Positions 45,520 to 54,988 of a stretch of 64,000 nt of DNA are shown here, in pieces. Position 1 is the stretch's first letter; every line of letters starts with the position of its first letter. Below the pieces are notes generated by a model. The model had not been told where the DNA came from. It saw nothing but the letters and a program-made list of their open reading frames with translations, and did not search any database. The stretch spans positions 62,001 to 126,000 of the forward strand of contig NZ_JBEUMS010000017.1 of assembly GCF_040543805.1 (NCBI RefSeq), written 5' to 3'. This stretch comes from Arcicella rosea (GTDB lineage: Bacteria > Bacteroidota > Bacteroidia > Cytophagales > Spirosomataceae). Both the position numbers and the translations under genes were made by a program.

Positions 45520-46770
45520 ATGACTAAAAGTAAATCATTTTTTTCTCCCATCGTGATTATCGGGATGTTGTTTTTCATCTTCGGATTTATCACTTGGCTC
45601 AACGGTACGCTTATTCCATTCCTCAAAATCGCTTGTGAACTTGAATACGCTCAAGCACTTTTGGTAACTTTTGCCTTTTATATTGCTTATGTGTTTTTAG
45701 CGATTCCATCTTCGATGATTCTGACGAAAGTTGGTTTTAAAAACGGTATGGCTTGGGGCTTGGTTGTCATGGCGATTGGCGCAATTATTTTTGTGCCTGC
45801 GGCTCAATCTCGTTCATTTGTGCTGTTTCTTACAGGATTATTTATTCAAGGTGCTGGGATTTCTTTACTCCAAACTGCCTCAAATCCTTATATCAGTATT
45901 TTAGGTCCAATCGAAAGTGCAGCGCAACGTATTAGTATTATGGGTGTTTGCAATAAAATTGCAGGTGCTTTGAGTCCCCTGATTTTAGGAGCAATCATTT
46001 TAGATGGTGCGGACGACATCGAAACGCAATTAAAAACAAGCCTAGCTGCTGAAAAAGAAGTACTCTTGAACGAATTGGCAGGAAGAGTAATCGTTCCTTA
46101 CATCGTGATGGCAATTGCTTTAGTGCTTTTGGCATTTTTGATTTATAAATCTAGCTTACCAGAAATTGACACAAGTAAAGATGAAAACGAGACAGTTCAA
46201 GAAACAGGAGAGAAGAGTGTTTTACAACACGCCAATTTAGTATTTGGGATTTTAGCGATTTTCTGTTGTGTTGGTGTTGAAGTAATTGCAGGGGATACCA
46301 TCGGACAATACGGAAGTTCGTTAGGCATCAGTTTAGATGTGTCTAAAAACTTTACTTCGCTAACGTTGATTGCAATGTTGGTTGGTTATTTTGTTGGTAT
46401 TGTGGCAATTCCAAAATTCATTTCACAAAATAAAGCTTTAATGTACTGCGGAATTATTGGCTCAATTTTCACCCTTGGTATTGTGTTTACTGCTGGTTTT
46501 ACTTCGGTAGCTTTTGTGGCAATGCTTGGTTTAGCCAATGCTTTGATGTGGCCAGCAATTTTTCCATTAGCGATTAAAGGCTTAGGAAAGAAAACTGAAT
46601 TCGGTTCGGCTTTACTTATCATGGGTATCGGTGGCGGAGCGATTTTACCATACTTCTACGGAAAATTGGCTGAGTCGTTTGGCATTCAAGAAGCTTATTT
46701 GATTTTGATTCCTTGCTATTTATATATTTTGTTCTTCGCAACGATAGGTCACAGAAAACAATCGTGGTAG
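45520..46770 (+). CDS. MFS sugar transporter, FucP/NagP-like (probable N-acetylglucosamine or related sugar permease)
   Basis: A 416-residue inner-membrane proton symporter with about 12 helices. It starts with the family pattern FFIFGFITWLNGTLIPFLKIACEL and has GLFIQGAGISLLQTASNPYISILGP and a C-terminal LGLANALMWPAIFPLAIKGLGK, typical of the FucP/GlcP/NagP branch. The branch transports fucose, glucose/galactose or GlcNAc; the place directly after NagB-deacetylase favours an amino sugar, while the fucosidase further on leaves fucose possible. Confidence 0.9.
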   Translation: MTKSKSFFSPIVIIGMLFFIFGFITWLNGTLIPFLKIACELEYAQALLVTFAFYIAYVFLAIPSSMILTKVGFKNGMAWGLVVMAIGAIIFVPAAQSRSFVLFLTGLFIQGAGISLLQTASNPYISILGPIESAAQRISIMGVCNKIAGALSPLILGAIILDGADDIETQLKTSLAAEKEVLLNELAGRVIVPYIVMAIALVLLAFLIYKSSLPEIDTSKDENETVQETGEKSVLQHANLVFGILAIFCCVGVEVIAGDTIGQYGSSLGISLDVSKNFTSLTLIAMLVGYFVGIVAIPKFISQNKALMYCGIIGSIFTLGIVFTAGFTSVAFVAMLGLANALMWPAIFPLAIKGLGKKTEFGSALLIMGIGGGAILPYFYGKLAESFGIQEAYLILIPCYLYILFFATIGHRKQSW

Positions 46771-46777
46771 AGCGACA

Positions 46778-46857
46778 TTTAGTGATTGAGTGAATTGTGA
46801 GTTAGTGAATTGTTTTTCCTATTTAATCACTAATTCACAATTCACTCAATCACTAAA
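46778..46857. repeat. Long two-armed GTGA/TCAC tract
   Basis: Arms of 31 nt (46778-46808 and 46827-46857) are complementary at 30 positions, the exception being a G-T pair. They consist of repeated TTAGTGA, TTGTGA and TGAGTGA words. It starts 7 bp after the transporter stop. Confidence 0.85.
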
Positions 46858-46977
46858 TAAGTAAAAAGTACCATAGACGGCTTGTTAAATACCATCGTTT
46901 TGGATAGTCCTTCCCTAGCTTTGTTGTATGATTATTAAATGATAAATGTCATTTACTTTCAATAAAACAATAAAGAT

Positions 46978-47394
46978 ATGAGCCAGTATCAGACCTTAAA
47001 ATTAGACCCTCATCCTTCTCGTTTTCAAGCCATTGCAGAGGGGAGATGCCCACAATGTAGAGAAGGGAAAATGTTTAAATATCCATTTTTTCGAGTAGAT
47101 AAGTTTGACCAAATGCACAGTAATTGCCCTGTTTGTAATTTGCGTTACGAAGTAGAACCAGGATTTTGGTATGGAGCAATGTTTGTGAGTTACGGTTTTT
47201 CGATTTTAATATTAGCAGTTTTAGGAGTGGTTTTATATTGGTTTTTCAATGACCCACCAATTATGGGTTACATCATTCCAATCACAGTAATTTCTTTAAT
47301 TTCTGTCCCTTTTAATTTCAGAATATCAAGATCTATCTTTTTACATCTCTTCGGTTTTGTAAAATACAAACCAGAAGTAATTGTGAATGAGTGA
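46978..47394 (+). CDS. DUF983-family membrane protein
   Basis: A 138-residue protein with an N-terminal zinc-ribbon-like part (CPQCREGKMF, then CPVCNLRYEVEPGFWYGAMFVSYG) and two membrane helices (~66-88 and ~95-115), the DUF983 pattern. The function of the family is unknown. A 207-bp gap containing a repeat hairpin separates it from the transporter, so cotranscription is uncertain. Confidence 0.88.
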   Translation: MSQYQTLKLDPHPSRFQAIAEGRCPQCREGKMFKYPFFRVDKFDQMHSNCPVCNLRYEVEPGFWYGAMFVSYGFSILILAVLGVVLYWFFNDPPIMGYIIPITVISLISVPFNFRISRSIFLHLFGFVKYKPEVIVNE

Positions 47395-47516
47395 TTTAGT
47401 GATTTAGTGATTGGAAGGGAGGTTTATCTAAATTGAGTTCCCAAAAATTCATTTTATTCCAATTTTTAAAAATCACTAATTCACAATTCACTAATTCACA
47501 ATTCACTAATTCACAA
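47390..47516. repeat. GTGATTTA / AATTCACT tract between convergent genes
   Basis: The left side has three GTGATTTA-like 8-mers; the right side alternates CACTAATT and CACAATT three times with 15-nt period. The two sides are complementary and could pair across about 70 nt. Confidence 0.75.
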
Positions 47517-48275
47517 TTATATAACCTGCAATTTACTATTTTGATAAGCAGATAATTCTGGTGAATTGGAGGGCAGTTCAGTAATGAGGTAGTCGATTTC
47601 TTGCAAGTCGGCTACTTTCATTTTCATGACAGAATTCAATTTTTCAGAAATTGCCAATACTGCTACTTTATCCGAAGCTTTCATCATCGCCTTTTTCACC
47701 TGAACAGTTTCCCAGTCAGAATCCGTTACTCCTCCCTGAGCATCCAAAGCATTTGTTCCCAAAATACACAAATCAGCTTTCATTTCTGAAAGTCGGTGAT
47801 GTACTTCGCCACCGATTGACATTTGGCTATATCTTGATACTTGTCCGCCAATCAGAATAATTTCAATATTGGGTTTGTCTAATAACTCAACGGCAGTCAA
47901 TGGATTGACCGTCATAAAAGTAGCCGAAAAATCTTCTGGAATCAGTTTCACAAATTCACGGATGGTAGTACCACCACCAATCAACACCAACATTCCTTCT
48001 TTCAATAAAGAAAATGCTTTTTGTCCGATTTCTACTTTATGAGAATGCGCATAGGTTTCCTTAAGATTTGAAGAATGGTGATAAGCTTTCGACATCGCAC
48101 CGCCTCTAATCTTGATAATTTCACCTTCTTCGGCTAATTCATTAATATCTCTTCGAATGGTATCTTCCGATACATTCAATGATTCTACTAATTCCCCTAA
48201 AGATATTCTTGTATGAACATTGATTTCCTTCAAAATCAAATCTTTACGTTCTTTCTTTAATAAGCTAATCGACAT
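47517..48275 (-). CDS. DeoR/GlpR-family sugar-phosphate-responsive repressor
   Basis: A 252-residue regulator with an N-terminal DeoR helix-turn-helix (~5-60; ERKDLILKEINVHTRISLGELVESLNVSEDTIRRDINELAEEGEIIKIRGGA) and a DeoR sensor domain related to sugar-phosphate isomerases (~75-235; LVLIGGGTTIREFVKLI, GTNALDAQGGVTDSDWETVQVKKAMM). Effectors in the family are phosphorylated sugars. It is divergent from the second SusC operon, and TTGCA-rich palindromes fill the gap, so it is the likely repressor of that operon and perhaps of nagB. A TATCTTTG -7 box lies at 48316-48309. Confidence 0.92.
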   Translation of the reverse strand: MSISLLKKERKDLILKEINVHTRISLGELVESLNVSEDTIRRDINELAEEGEIIKIRGGAMSKAYHHSSNLKETYAHSHKVEIGQKAFSLLKEGMLVLIGGGTTIREFVKLIPEDFSATFMTVNPLTAVELLDKPNIEIILIGGQVSRYSQMSIGGEVHHRLSEMKADLCILGTNALDAQGGVTDSDWETVQVKKAMMKASDKVAVLAISEKLNSVMKMKVADLQEIDYLITELPSNSPELSAYQNSKLQVI

Positions 48276-48308
48276 TATAATAATTACATTTTTTCAAATT
48301 GAGTAGAA

Positions 48309-48316
48309 CAAAGATA
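48309..48316 (-). promoter_or_regulatory. -7 box TATCTTTG for deoR-type gene
   Basis: An exact TAnnTTTG match on the minus strand 33 bp upstream of the regulator start. Confidence 0.5.
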
Positions 48317-48358
48317 TAAAAAAACTGCAAGTTATCCGTGGTTTTTACCGCAAATTAT

Positions 48359-48375
48359 ATTGCAAACTTTGCAAT
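48359..48375. promoter_or_regulatory. TTGCAA palindrome, candidate DeoR-type operator 1
   Basis: ATTGCAAA, one base, TTTGCAAT: a perfect 8-bp inverted repeat in the divergent regulator-susC gap, sharing the TTGCA word with the second site. Confidence 0.6.
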
Positions 48376-48454
48376 TATTGAGATAAAATACTCAATTTAA
48401 TTACTCATTAATAATATTTTTTTAACAAAAGCCTTTTTTTCTACGAAAAGTTTA

Positions 48455-48462
48455 TATGTTTG
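48455..48462 (+). promoter_or_regulatory. -7 box TATGTTTG for second susC operon
   Basis: An exact TAnnTTTG match 67 bp upstream of the SusC start and directly upstream of the larger palindrome. No clear -33 TTTG. Confidence 0.55.
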
Positions 48463-48463
48463 T

Positions 48464-48496
48464 GCAATAAATGCAATATTTATTTGCATTTATTGC
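48464..48496. promoter_or_regulatory. Palindrome over susC start site, candidate DeoR-type operator 2
   Basis: GCAATAAATGCAA and its exact complement (13 bp) with a 7-bp spacer begin 2 bp after the -7 box, covering the predicted transcription start. The half-sites repeat TGCAA, as in the site at 48359. This is the expected position for repression. Confidence 0.7.
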
Positions 48497-48529
48497 AACA
48501 ATCCAATTTACCATAAAAAACTTTTAAGC

Positions 48530-51500
48530 ATGAAAAAAATTAGACTATTAAAAGGCTCTCAACGCTTATTATGGCTTTCTCTCATCGGAAGTTTAGCAAT
48601 AAGTGGCAATTCGCATGCTAATGTGAATAAAAATACCGCTACTCATCTGCCGAAATCAGCAAGATTGAGTATTGTGAAAGAGATTGGAGGGAAAGTTATT
48701 GCTGCAAAAGATGCAAGCCCAGTGATTGGTGCTGCGGTTTTTATCAAAGAAAATCCACGAGTTGGTGCAACTACTGATGCCGAAGGGAATTTCAAATTGA
48801 ATTTGCCAGAAAATTTTGCTACTAAAAACATTACATTAGTTATTACAAGTGTCGGTTTTGAAAAATTTGAAGTAGCTGTATCGGCAGATCAAAGTTCAAT
48901 TACTGTTTCTTTAAAAGAAAACGTGCAACAACTTAACGAAGTTGTGGTAACGGCTTTGGGTGTAAAAAAAGACAAAAGAGCATTGGCATATTCTGTATCA
49001 GAAATTAATGGTTCAGACTTTACACAAGCTCGTGAAAACAACGTTGCGAATGGCTTAACAGGTAAAATTGCAGGGGTAAATGCTACAGGTTTATCTACTG
49101 GTCCGGGTGGTTCAAGTCGTGTGGTAATTCGTGGTAATGGTTCTTTGACGGGTAACAGTCAACCTTTATACGTAATCAACGGGATGCCGATTGATAACAG
49201 TGTTCCGGGCGGAAGCTCATTACCAAATGGTTTAGGAACGAAAGCGGGTACTGACCGTGGAGATGGTATTTCAGCCATCAACCCTGATGATATTGAATCA
49301 ATGACAGTATTGAAAGGTGGTGCGGCCGCAGCATTATACGGTTCACGTGGGGCAAATGGAGTAATCTTGATTACAACGAAAAAAGGAAAAGCTCAAAAAG
49401 GTATCGGTCTTGAATACAACAGTACTTTTACGATGGAAAATGTATCTGTTTTTCCAGATTTTCAATATGAATACGGACAAGGTGATGGCGGCGTAATGCC
49501 TACAACTTTGGCTCAAGCTCAGGCTACGGGTCGTCGTTCGTTTGGAGCAAAAATCGACGGCTCTACCAATTATATGGCTGCCGATGGCAAAAATCACCCA
49601 TATCTTGCTCAGAAAGATAATTTGAAAAATTTCTATCAGACAGGAACTACTTTTACGAACTCAGTTGCCTTATCTGGCGGAAATGATGCCATTCTGTATC
49701 GTCTTTCTTTAGCAGACTTAAGTGCAAAAAGTGTATTGCCTTCTAATACTTATAATCGTAAAACGGCTAGTTTGAATATTTCAGCCAAACTTAGCGAGCG
49801 CCTTAGAGCAGAAGCAGTAGTACAATATAATCTTGAGCAAGGAAATAATCGCCCAATCGCAGGTGATGCTTTGGGTAATCCAAACTGGATGGCTTATGAA
49901 GTAGCTAATACGGTGGATGTTAGATGGTTAAACCCGGGACATGATGCAAATGGTAATGAGATTTTCTGGAATGATGCAGGTATTGTAACGAATGGTTATT
50001 TTTTCGTCAATAAATTCAAACAAACAGATACAAAAGATCGCTTTATCGGACAAGCATCTGTTTCTTATGATTTATTGAAAAACTTAACCTTAAAAGCAAC
50101 TACTACTCGTGATTTTTATAATTATAATTTCACCAGTATTATGCCAACAGGTGGGCAGTATATCCCTCAAGGTCAGTACGATGGCATTAAATCAGATGTA
50201 TCAGAAACCAACAGTATGATTACCGCTGCTTATAATACCAAATTTGCAGAAACAATAGGCTTATCAGTTTTAGGAGGAGCAAATACTCGCCAGTTTAAAA
50301 ACAACCAATTTGATTTCTATGGACAAGGATACACCATTCCTTACTTCTATAGTTATTCAAATTTGGCAACTTCTACGGCAACGCCAGTAACTAGCAATAT
50401 CAAAACAAACTCAGTTTTTGGTTCAGCAGATTTAGATTACAAAGGCATCTGGTTTTTAACTTTAACGGGTCGTCAGGACTGGTTTTCAACATTAAGTCCT
50501 AAAAATAATAATGTATTCTATCCAAGTATTGGTACAAGTTTAATGCTTTCGGATGTGATAAACATGCCACGTGTTATTGACAATTTAAAGCTACGTGGTT
50601 CATGGGCACAAGTAGGTGGTGGTGGTCCTGACCCTTACGCTATCAACTTAGCATACAGCAATGTGCCGAGTGCAAGTGGTGTACCATTACAAAACGTAAG
50701 TTCAGCTTCAATTACCAACGCTGGTTTAAAACCATTTACTTCTACAACGCTTGAGCTTGGTTTAAGCACAAGATTATTCGGAGGACGTTTAAGTTTTGAT
50801 GCTGCTGTATATGACAAGAAATCATCAAATGATATTGTAAGTGTACCGATTTCTGGTGCATCAGGTTATACAAGTGCGATTCTAAACTCAGGTGAATTAA
50901 GTAACAAAGGGATAGAATTATTGCTAGAAGGTACACCAATCAAATCTGCTGATTTCTCATGGAATACTAGCTTCAACTTTGCCTATAACAAAAGTGAAGT
51001 ATTAAAATTAGCTGATGGCATTAATACTTTTTCAATTGGTAACTCTGCAAATGGTAACGCATTCATTAACAACCAAGTAGGCATGCCATTCGGAGGTATT
51101 TATGGATACCGTATGAAAAGAGATGCTGCTGGAAATATCATTTATGATACCAACTCGAATCTTCCTTTACAAACTGACAACAACCAATATTTAGGCAATG
51201 GCGTTTCACCATACACTATGGGTTTGAATAATACTTTCAAATACAAAAACTTCTCTTTAGACATGTTGGTTGATGGTAAATTTGGTGGTAGTATTTTCTC
51301 AGTAATGGAAGTATATGCTACTCGTTTGGGTTTAATGAAATCAACTTTGCCGGGTCGTGAAAATGGTTTAGCTCTAAAAGGTGTAACAGCCAATGGTGAT
51401 GCCTATTCTTATACTGTACCAGTAGCGAATTTGCGTAGTGCTTACTACAACAACCTAAACCGCTACACAGAATTATTTGTACATGATGCAAGTTTCGTAA

Positions 51501-51730
51501 AACTACGTCAGGTGATTATTTCTTACCGTTTGCCAGCAGGTTTCTTGAAATCTTTAGGCGTACAATCGGCAAGTGTCTCATTAGTGGGTCGTAACCTTCT
51601 GATTTTATACAAAAAGACCGACAATTTTGACCCTGAGCAAGGCTTAACGAACGGCGCTGCACAAGGGATTGAGTCAATCGGTTTGCCACGTACTCGTTCT
51701 TATGGTTTGAACTTGAATCTGAAATTCTAA
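48530..51730 (+). CDS. SusC/RagA-family TonB-linked outer-membrane transporter
   Basis: A 1066-residue TonB-dependent importer, first gene of the glycan operon. Signal peptide to about residue 30, regulatory beta domain (~50-125; GGKVIAAKDASPVIGAAVFIKE), TonB-box region (LNEVVVTALGVKKDKRALAYSVSEI), plug (~145-265; TGKIAGVNATGLSTGPGGSSRVVIRG, LYVINGMPIDN, VLKGGAAAALYGSRGANGVILITTKKG) and barrel ending YGLNLNLKF. It differs clearly from the 22.8-kb SusC. The SusD partner starts 12 bp downstream. Neighbouring fucosidase and hexosaminidase suggest a fucose- and HexNAc-containing ligand. Confidence 0.96.
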   Translation: MKKIRLLKGSQRLLWLSLIGSLAISGNSHANVNKNTATHLPKSARLSIVKEIGGKVIAAKDASPVIGAAVFIKENPRVGATTDAEGNFKLNLPENFATKNITLVITSVGFEKFEVAVSADQSSITVSLKENVQQLNEVVVTALGVKKDKRALAYSVSEINGSDFTQARENNVANGLTGKIAGVNATGLSTGPGGSSRVVIRGNGSLTGNSQPLYVINGMPIDNSVPGGSSLPNGLGTKAGTDRGDGISAINPDDIESMTVLKGGAAAALYGSRGANGVILITTKKGKAQKGIGLEYNSTFTMENVSVFPDFQYEYGQGDGGVMPTTLAQAQATGRRSFGAKIDGSTNYMAADGKNHPYLAQKDNLKNFYQTGTTFTNSVALSGGNDAILYRLSLADLSAKSVLPSNTYNRKTASLNISAKLSERLRAEAVVQYNLEQGNNRPIAGDALGNPNWMAYEVANTVDVRWLNPGHDANGNEIFWNDAGIVTNGYFFVNKFKQTDTKDRFIGQASVSYDLLKNLTLKATTTRDFYNYNFTSIMPTGGQYIPQGQYDGIKSDVSETNSMITAAYNTKFAETIGLSVLGGANTRQFKNNQFDFYGQGYTIPYFYSYSNLATSTATPVTSNIKTNSVFGSADLDYKGIWFLTLTGRQDWFSTLSPKNNNVFYPSIGTSLMLSDVINMPRVIDNLKLRGSWAQVGGGGPDPYAINLAYSNVPSASGVPLQNVSSASITNAGLKPFTSTTLELGLSTRLFGGRLSFDAAVYDKKSSNDIVSVPISGASGYTSAILNSGELSNKGIELLLEGTPIKSADFSWNTSFNFAYNKSEVLKLADGINTFSIGNSANGNAFINNQVGMPFGGIYGYRMKRDAAGNIIYDTNSNLPLQTDNNQYLGNGVSPYTMGLNNTFKYKNFSLDMLVDGKFGGSIFSVMEVYATRLGLMKSTLPGRENGLALKGVTANGDAYSYTVPVANLRSAYYNNLNRYTELFVHDASFVKLRQVIISYRLPAGFLKSLGVQSASVSLVGRNLLILYKKTDNFDPEQGLTNGAAQGIESIGLPRTRSYGLNLNLKF

Positions 51731-51742
51731 AAAAGCAAGACA

Positions 51743-53287
51743 ATGAAACAGTTATTTTCAAAATATACATTTCCTTTATTGGCAGCGTGTAGCATGACGC
51801 TATTTACGGCTTGCGATAAAGATTTCGCTGAAATCAATACCAATCCCAATGCCGTTTCTGTTCCGACTACTGCTTACATCTTCAGTAAAGCTTTGTACGA
51901 TGGCGCAGCCAACAGTGGTAACAAGGGTAGCCTTTTGTTTGGTTTGATGCAATATACTACCAGCTACAACGATGTAGAAGGTTTCGGCTCTAAATATACA
52001 GCTTCACAAGTAAATGCCACAGGTGGTGTTTTTACCAATTCTTATCCAAATCAGATTAATGAAATTGGTGAGGTAATTAAAGCCGTAAAAGACGACCCAA
52101 CAAAAGTAAATTTATACGCAACAGCTCGTATTTGGCGAGTATATTGTTTCAGTCGCTTGACCGATTTGTATGGCGATATTCCTTATACTGATGCAGGACA
52201 AGGCTATAATCTTTCTATTTTTCAGCCTAAATACGATTCTCAAAGTGCGATTTATGCAGATATGTTGAAAGAATTAGAAGCATCTGCAACAGCTTTGACG
52301 ATTGCTAATACGACAACTTTCGGTAATTCAGATTTGATTTATCAAGGAAATGTAACGCAATGGAAAAAGTTTGCTTATTCATTAATGCTTCGCTTGGGTA
52401 TGCGTTTAACAAAAGTTGATGCAGCAGCGGCACAAAGCTGGGTAACTAAGGCAATTGCGGGCGGAGTAATCAGAGAGTATGCTGATATTGCTAAAATGAC
52501 TTATACTTCTGGAGGGCAAAACATCAACAAAAACCCTATCGCATGGCAGTTGTTGAATGATAATTACCTTCGTGCCGACGGTACAAACAATACTGAAGGT
52601 GGAAAATATCAACAAGTATTTATCAACTCATTGAAAGCCAATAACGACCCTCGTTTAAGTGCTCTTTCTGTAGTATATGTAAACGGTTCGGCAAGTTCAG
52701 ATGAAAGTATTCAGAAAGGAATGCCTGCAACCATCAATGGTACAAAGCCTTCTGATTTTATTACTTATTCAGAGCCAAAGCAAACAACGGTATTGAAAGT
52801 AGATGCTCCTTTGTTGTTATTTACAGCAGCTGAATCTAATTTCTTATTGGCAGAAGCAGCTTTAAGAGGTTGGTACAGTGCAGAAACTGCTACTAATTTA
52901 TATGAAACAGGAATTCGTGCATCGATGAAACAATGGGATTTAATTAGCGGAACAACAGGTACAATTGCTCAAGCACGTATCGATAGTTATGTTGCGGCTC
53001 ATGCTTTAAAAACTACTGGAACAGTAGCAACTCAGACGGAACAAATTTACAATGAAGTTTGGGTTGGACTTTTCCCTGATGCTCAGGAAGTTTACAATAA
53101 TTACCGTCGTACAGGTTATCCAGCTTTAACGCCAAACGTTTATCCAGGCAACGCTACAGGTGGTAAAATCTTCCGTAGATTCTTGTATCCTGTTTCTGAA
53201 CAAACACTTAACAGAACGTCGTACAACGAAGCTGTTCAAAGACAAGGTCTTGATGATTTATTGACCCGTGTTTGGTGGGATAAGTAA
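51743..53287 (+). CDS. SusD/RagB-family lipoprotein (SusD-like_2 type)
   Basis: A 514-residue surface lipoprotein partner of the preceding SusC. The signal sequence has a lipobox at FTACDKDF (Cys about residue 27; an earlier LAAC is less likely), followed by FAEINTNPNAVSVPT, typical of the SusD-like_2 group. Later family motifs are ATARIWRVYCFSRLTDLYGDIPYTDA, WKKFAYSLMLRLGMRLTKVD, FTAAESNFLLAEAALRGW and QIYNEVWVGLFPDAQEVYNNYRRTGYP. It binds the ligand at the cell surface. Confidence 0.95.
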   Translation: MKQLFSKYTFPLLAACSMTLFTACDKDFAEINTNPNAVSVPTTAYIFSKALYDGAANSGNKGSLLFGLMQYTTSYNDVEGFGSKYTASQVNATGGVFTNSYPNQINEIGEVIKAVKDDPTKVNLYATARIWRVYCFSRLTDLYGDIPYTDAGQGYNLSIFQPKYDSQSAIYADMLKELEASATALTIANTTTFGNSDLIYQGNVTQWKKFAYSLMLRLGMRLTKVDAAAAQSWVTKAIAGGVIREYADIAKMTYTSGGQNINKNPIAWQLLNDNYLRADGTNNTEGGKYQQVFINSLKANNDPRLSALSVVYVNGSASSDESIQKGMPATINGTKPSDFITYSEPKQTTVLKVDAPLLLFTAAESNFLLAEAALRGWYSAETATNLYETGIRASMKQWDLISGTTGTIAQARIDSYVAAHALKTTGTVATQTEQIYNEVWVGLFPDAQEVYNNYRRTGYPALTPNVYPGNATGGKIFRRFLYPVSEQTLNRTSYNEAVQRQGLDDLLTRVWWDK

Positions 53288-53324
53288 TCAAAATGCTATT
53301 ATCCAATTTTAAATTATAAAAGCG

Positions 53325-53434
53325 AACCTCATCCGTAGCGACGGTCGCCCCAACCCCTCTCCTGCTGAGAGGGGAGTTTATACTACTCTTTATACTCCCC
53401 TTCTCAACAGGAGAAGGGGCGGGGGGATGAGGTT
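53325..53434. repeat. Long G+C-rich palindromic intergenic element
   Basis: AACCTCATCC...CCCCAACCCCTCTCCTG...ACTCC-like left half pairs with the right half ending GGATGAGGTT; the centre is TATACTACTCTTTATA. The left arm carries a 13-bp insertion (53335-53347, containing GTAGCGAC) absent from the right. It fills the SusD-fucosidase gap and is markedly more G+C-rich than its surroundings. Confidence 0.8.
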
Positions 53435-53502
53435 TTGTTTATTTCTCCAACAAAATTTGTAACTTCATAGATTGCTCATTAACAATCGTTTAACACAATC
53501 TC

Positions 53503-54864
53503 ATGTTTTCAAAAAAGTTCGTAATACTCTTGATTTGTACTTGTTTTACGATACAAACTCAAGCACAAAAAGTACAAGTAAATAATAAACCCGAACGAGT
53601 AAATTGGTTTCAAGATTTAGCTTTCGGGATGTTTATTCACTGGAATGTAGATGTTTCTTTAGGAGCAGTGATTAGTCATTCAATGGCTGGAGCTTCAAAT
53701 GAATACGTTGAAAAATACATTCAAGAATTACCTAAATATTTCGATCCAAAGAAATTCAATCCTACCGAATGGGCAAAAAATGCCAAATTAGCAGGCATGA
53801 AATATGTTGTTTTTACGACAAAACATCATTCTGGTTTTTGTATGTTCAATACGCAAACTACGCCTTTTAATGTAATGAATACTCCTTACGGAAAAGACAT
53901 TACCAAAGAAATTATCGACGCTTTTCGCAAAGAAGGTATTGCAATTGGGATTTACTTTTCGCCAGAAGACTTCAATTATTTTCATAAAAATAATATCCAA
54001 ATCGGTCGTTTACAATTGCCTGAACATTTTCCTGCAAACAATAAAGGTTTGATGGATTATGATAAAAAACAATTGAAAGAATTACTGACGAACTACGGAA
54101 AAATTGACATTCTTTTCATCGACGGACCAGGTGATGGCTTGCGTGAATATGCTTGGAGTTTGAACCCTGAATTGGTGATTACTCGTGACATCATGACTAC
54201 TCCAGAACAAAACACGCCTGACGAACCGATGGCTCGTCCGTGGGAAGCGTGCTACACGATGGGAACAGACTGGCAATATAAACCCACTAACGACCCGCAT
54301 AAATCTGGCACGGAAATCATCAATATGTTGGTTGAAATCAGAGCAAAAGGCGGGAACTTTTTATTGAATGTTGGTCCCAAACAAGACGGAGAATTACAGA
54401 TTGAACAACAATCACTTTTACAAGAAATTGCCCTTTGGAATTTTGCCAATGCAGAAGCCATTCATGAAGTAAAACCACTTTCTGTGGTACGTGAAGAAAA
54501 TATTTGGTTTACGCAGTCGAACGATGAGAAATATATTTATGCCATCGTACAAAGAAGTGGCTACGAAGATTGGAAGTACGGAACACGCAAAAATTTTGTA
54601 TTGACGCACATCGAAGGGAATGCCAATACCAAAGTGAGTATTTTAGGTTATAAAAGTGAATTGGTAGAGTACAAAAAAGATTTTGATGCCAAAATTTATA
54701 CTGCTCCAACCAATATTGGTTTGGTAGTAAGTGCCGTAAACGGACAAAGATTTTATACGAATAATCAATGGAAAAATGCGGTGGTTTTGAAAATCGAAAA
54801 TGCGAAATTCAGAAAACTCAATACGCCCAAAGCGAGCCAAAGTAATATTGATGGAGCCAAGTAA
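53503..54864 (+). CDS. GH29 alpha-L-fucosidase
   Basis: A 453-residue exported hydrolase (signal peptide ending FTIQTQAQ) that removes terminal alpha-L-fucose from glycans. The N-terminal TIM barrel has the GH29 landmarks VNWFQDLAFGMFIHWN, FNPTEWAKNAKLAGMKYVVFTTKHHSGFCMF, GIYFSPEDF and the nucleophile region DILFIDGPGD with D207 as probable nucleophile; then GTDWQYKPTNDPHKSGTEIINMLVEIRAKGGNFLLNVGPKQDGEL. The C-terminal ~110 residues are a beta-sandwich. Length is normal. It follows SusD in the same orientation, supporting a fucosylated substrate. Confidence 0.93.
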   Translation: MFSKKFVILLICTCFTIQTQAQKVQVNNKPERVNWFQDLAFGMFIHWNVDVSLGAVISHSMAGASNEYVEKYIQELPKYFDPKKFNPTEWAKNAKLAGMKYVVFTTKHHSGFCMFNTQTTPFNVMNTPYGKDITKEIIDAFRKEGIAIGIYFSPEDFNYFHKNNIQIGRLQLPEHFPANNKGLMDYDKKQLKELLTNYGKIDILFIDGPGDGLREYAWSLNPELVITRDIMTTPEQNTPDEPMARPWEACYTMGTDWQYKPTNDPHKSGTEIINMLVEIRAKGGNFLLNVGPKQDGELQIEQQSLLQEIALWNFANAEAIHEVKPLSVVREENIWFTQSNDEKYIYAIVQRSGYEDWKYGTRKNFVLTHIEGNANTKVSILGYKSELVEYKKDFDAKIYTAPTNIGLVVSAVNGQRFYTNNQWKNAVVLKIENAKFRKLNTPKASQSNIDGAK

Positions 54865-54867
54865 ATA

Positions 54868-54988
54868 GGAGTTTTGAATTATGAGTTTTGAATTTTGAAT
54901 TGATTACCAAATCAGAGTATAAATATTTGATTTACAATAAATTGCATAAAAAACAATTCATAACTCAAAATTCAGCACTCAAAACTCC
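54868..54988. repeat. Two-armed TTTTGAATT / AACTCAAAA tract
   Basis: The 35-nt arms 54868-54902 and 54954-54988 are complementary at 29 positions with mismatches spread in the same register; each arm is built of TTTTGAAT or TATGAGT words. A further AAAACTC tail continues to about 55015. Confidence 0.75.

Noticed and set aside
47460..47516. CRISPR-like alternation of CACTAATT and CACAATT
   Set aside because: Units are 7-8 nt with no spacers and no cas genes nearby; it belongs to the short-period tract family.
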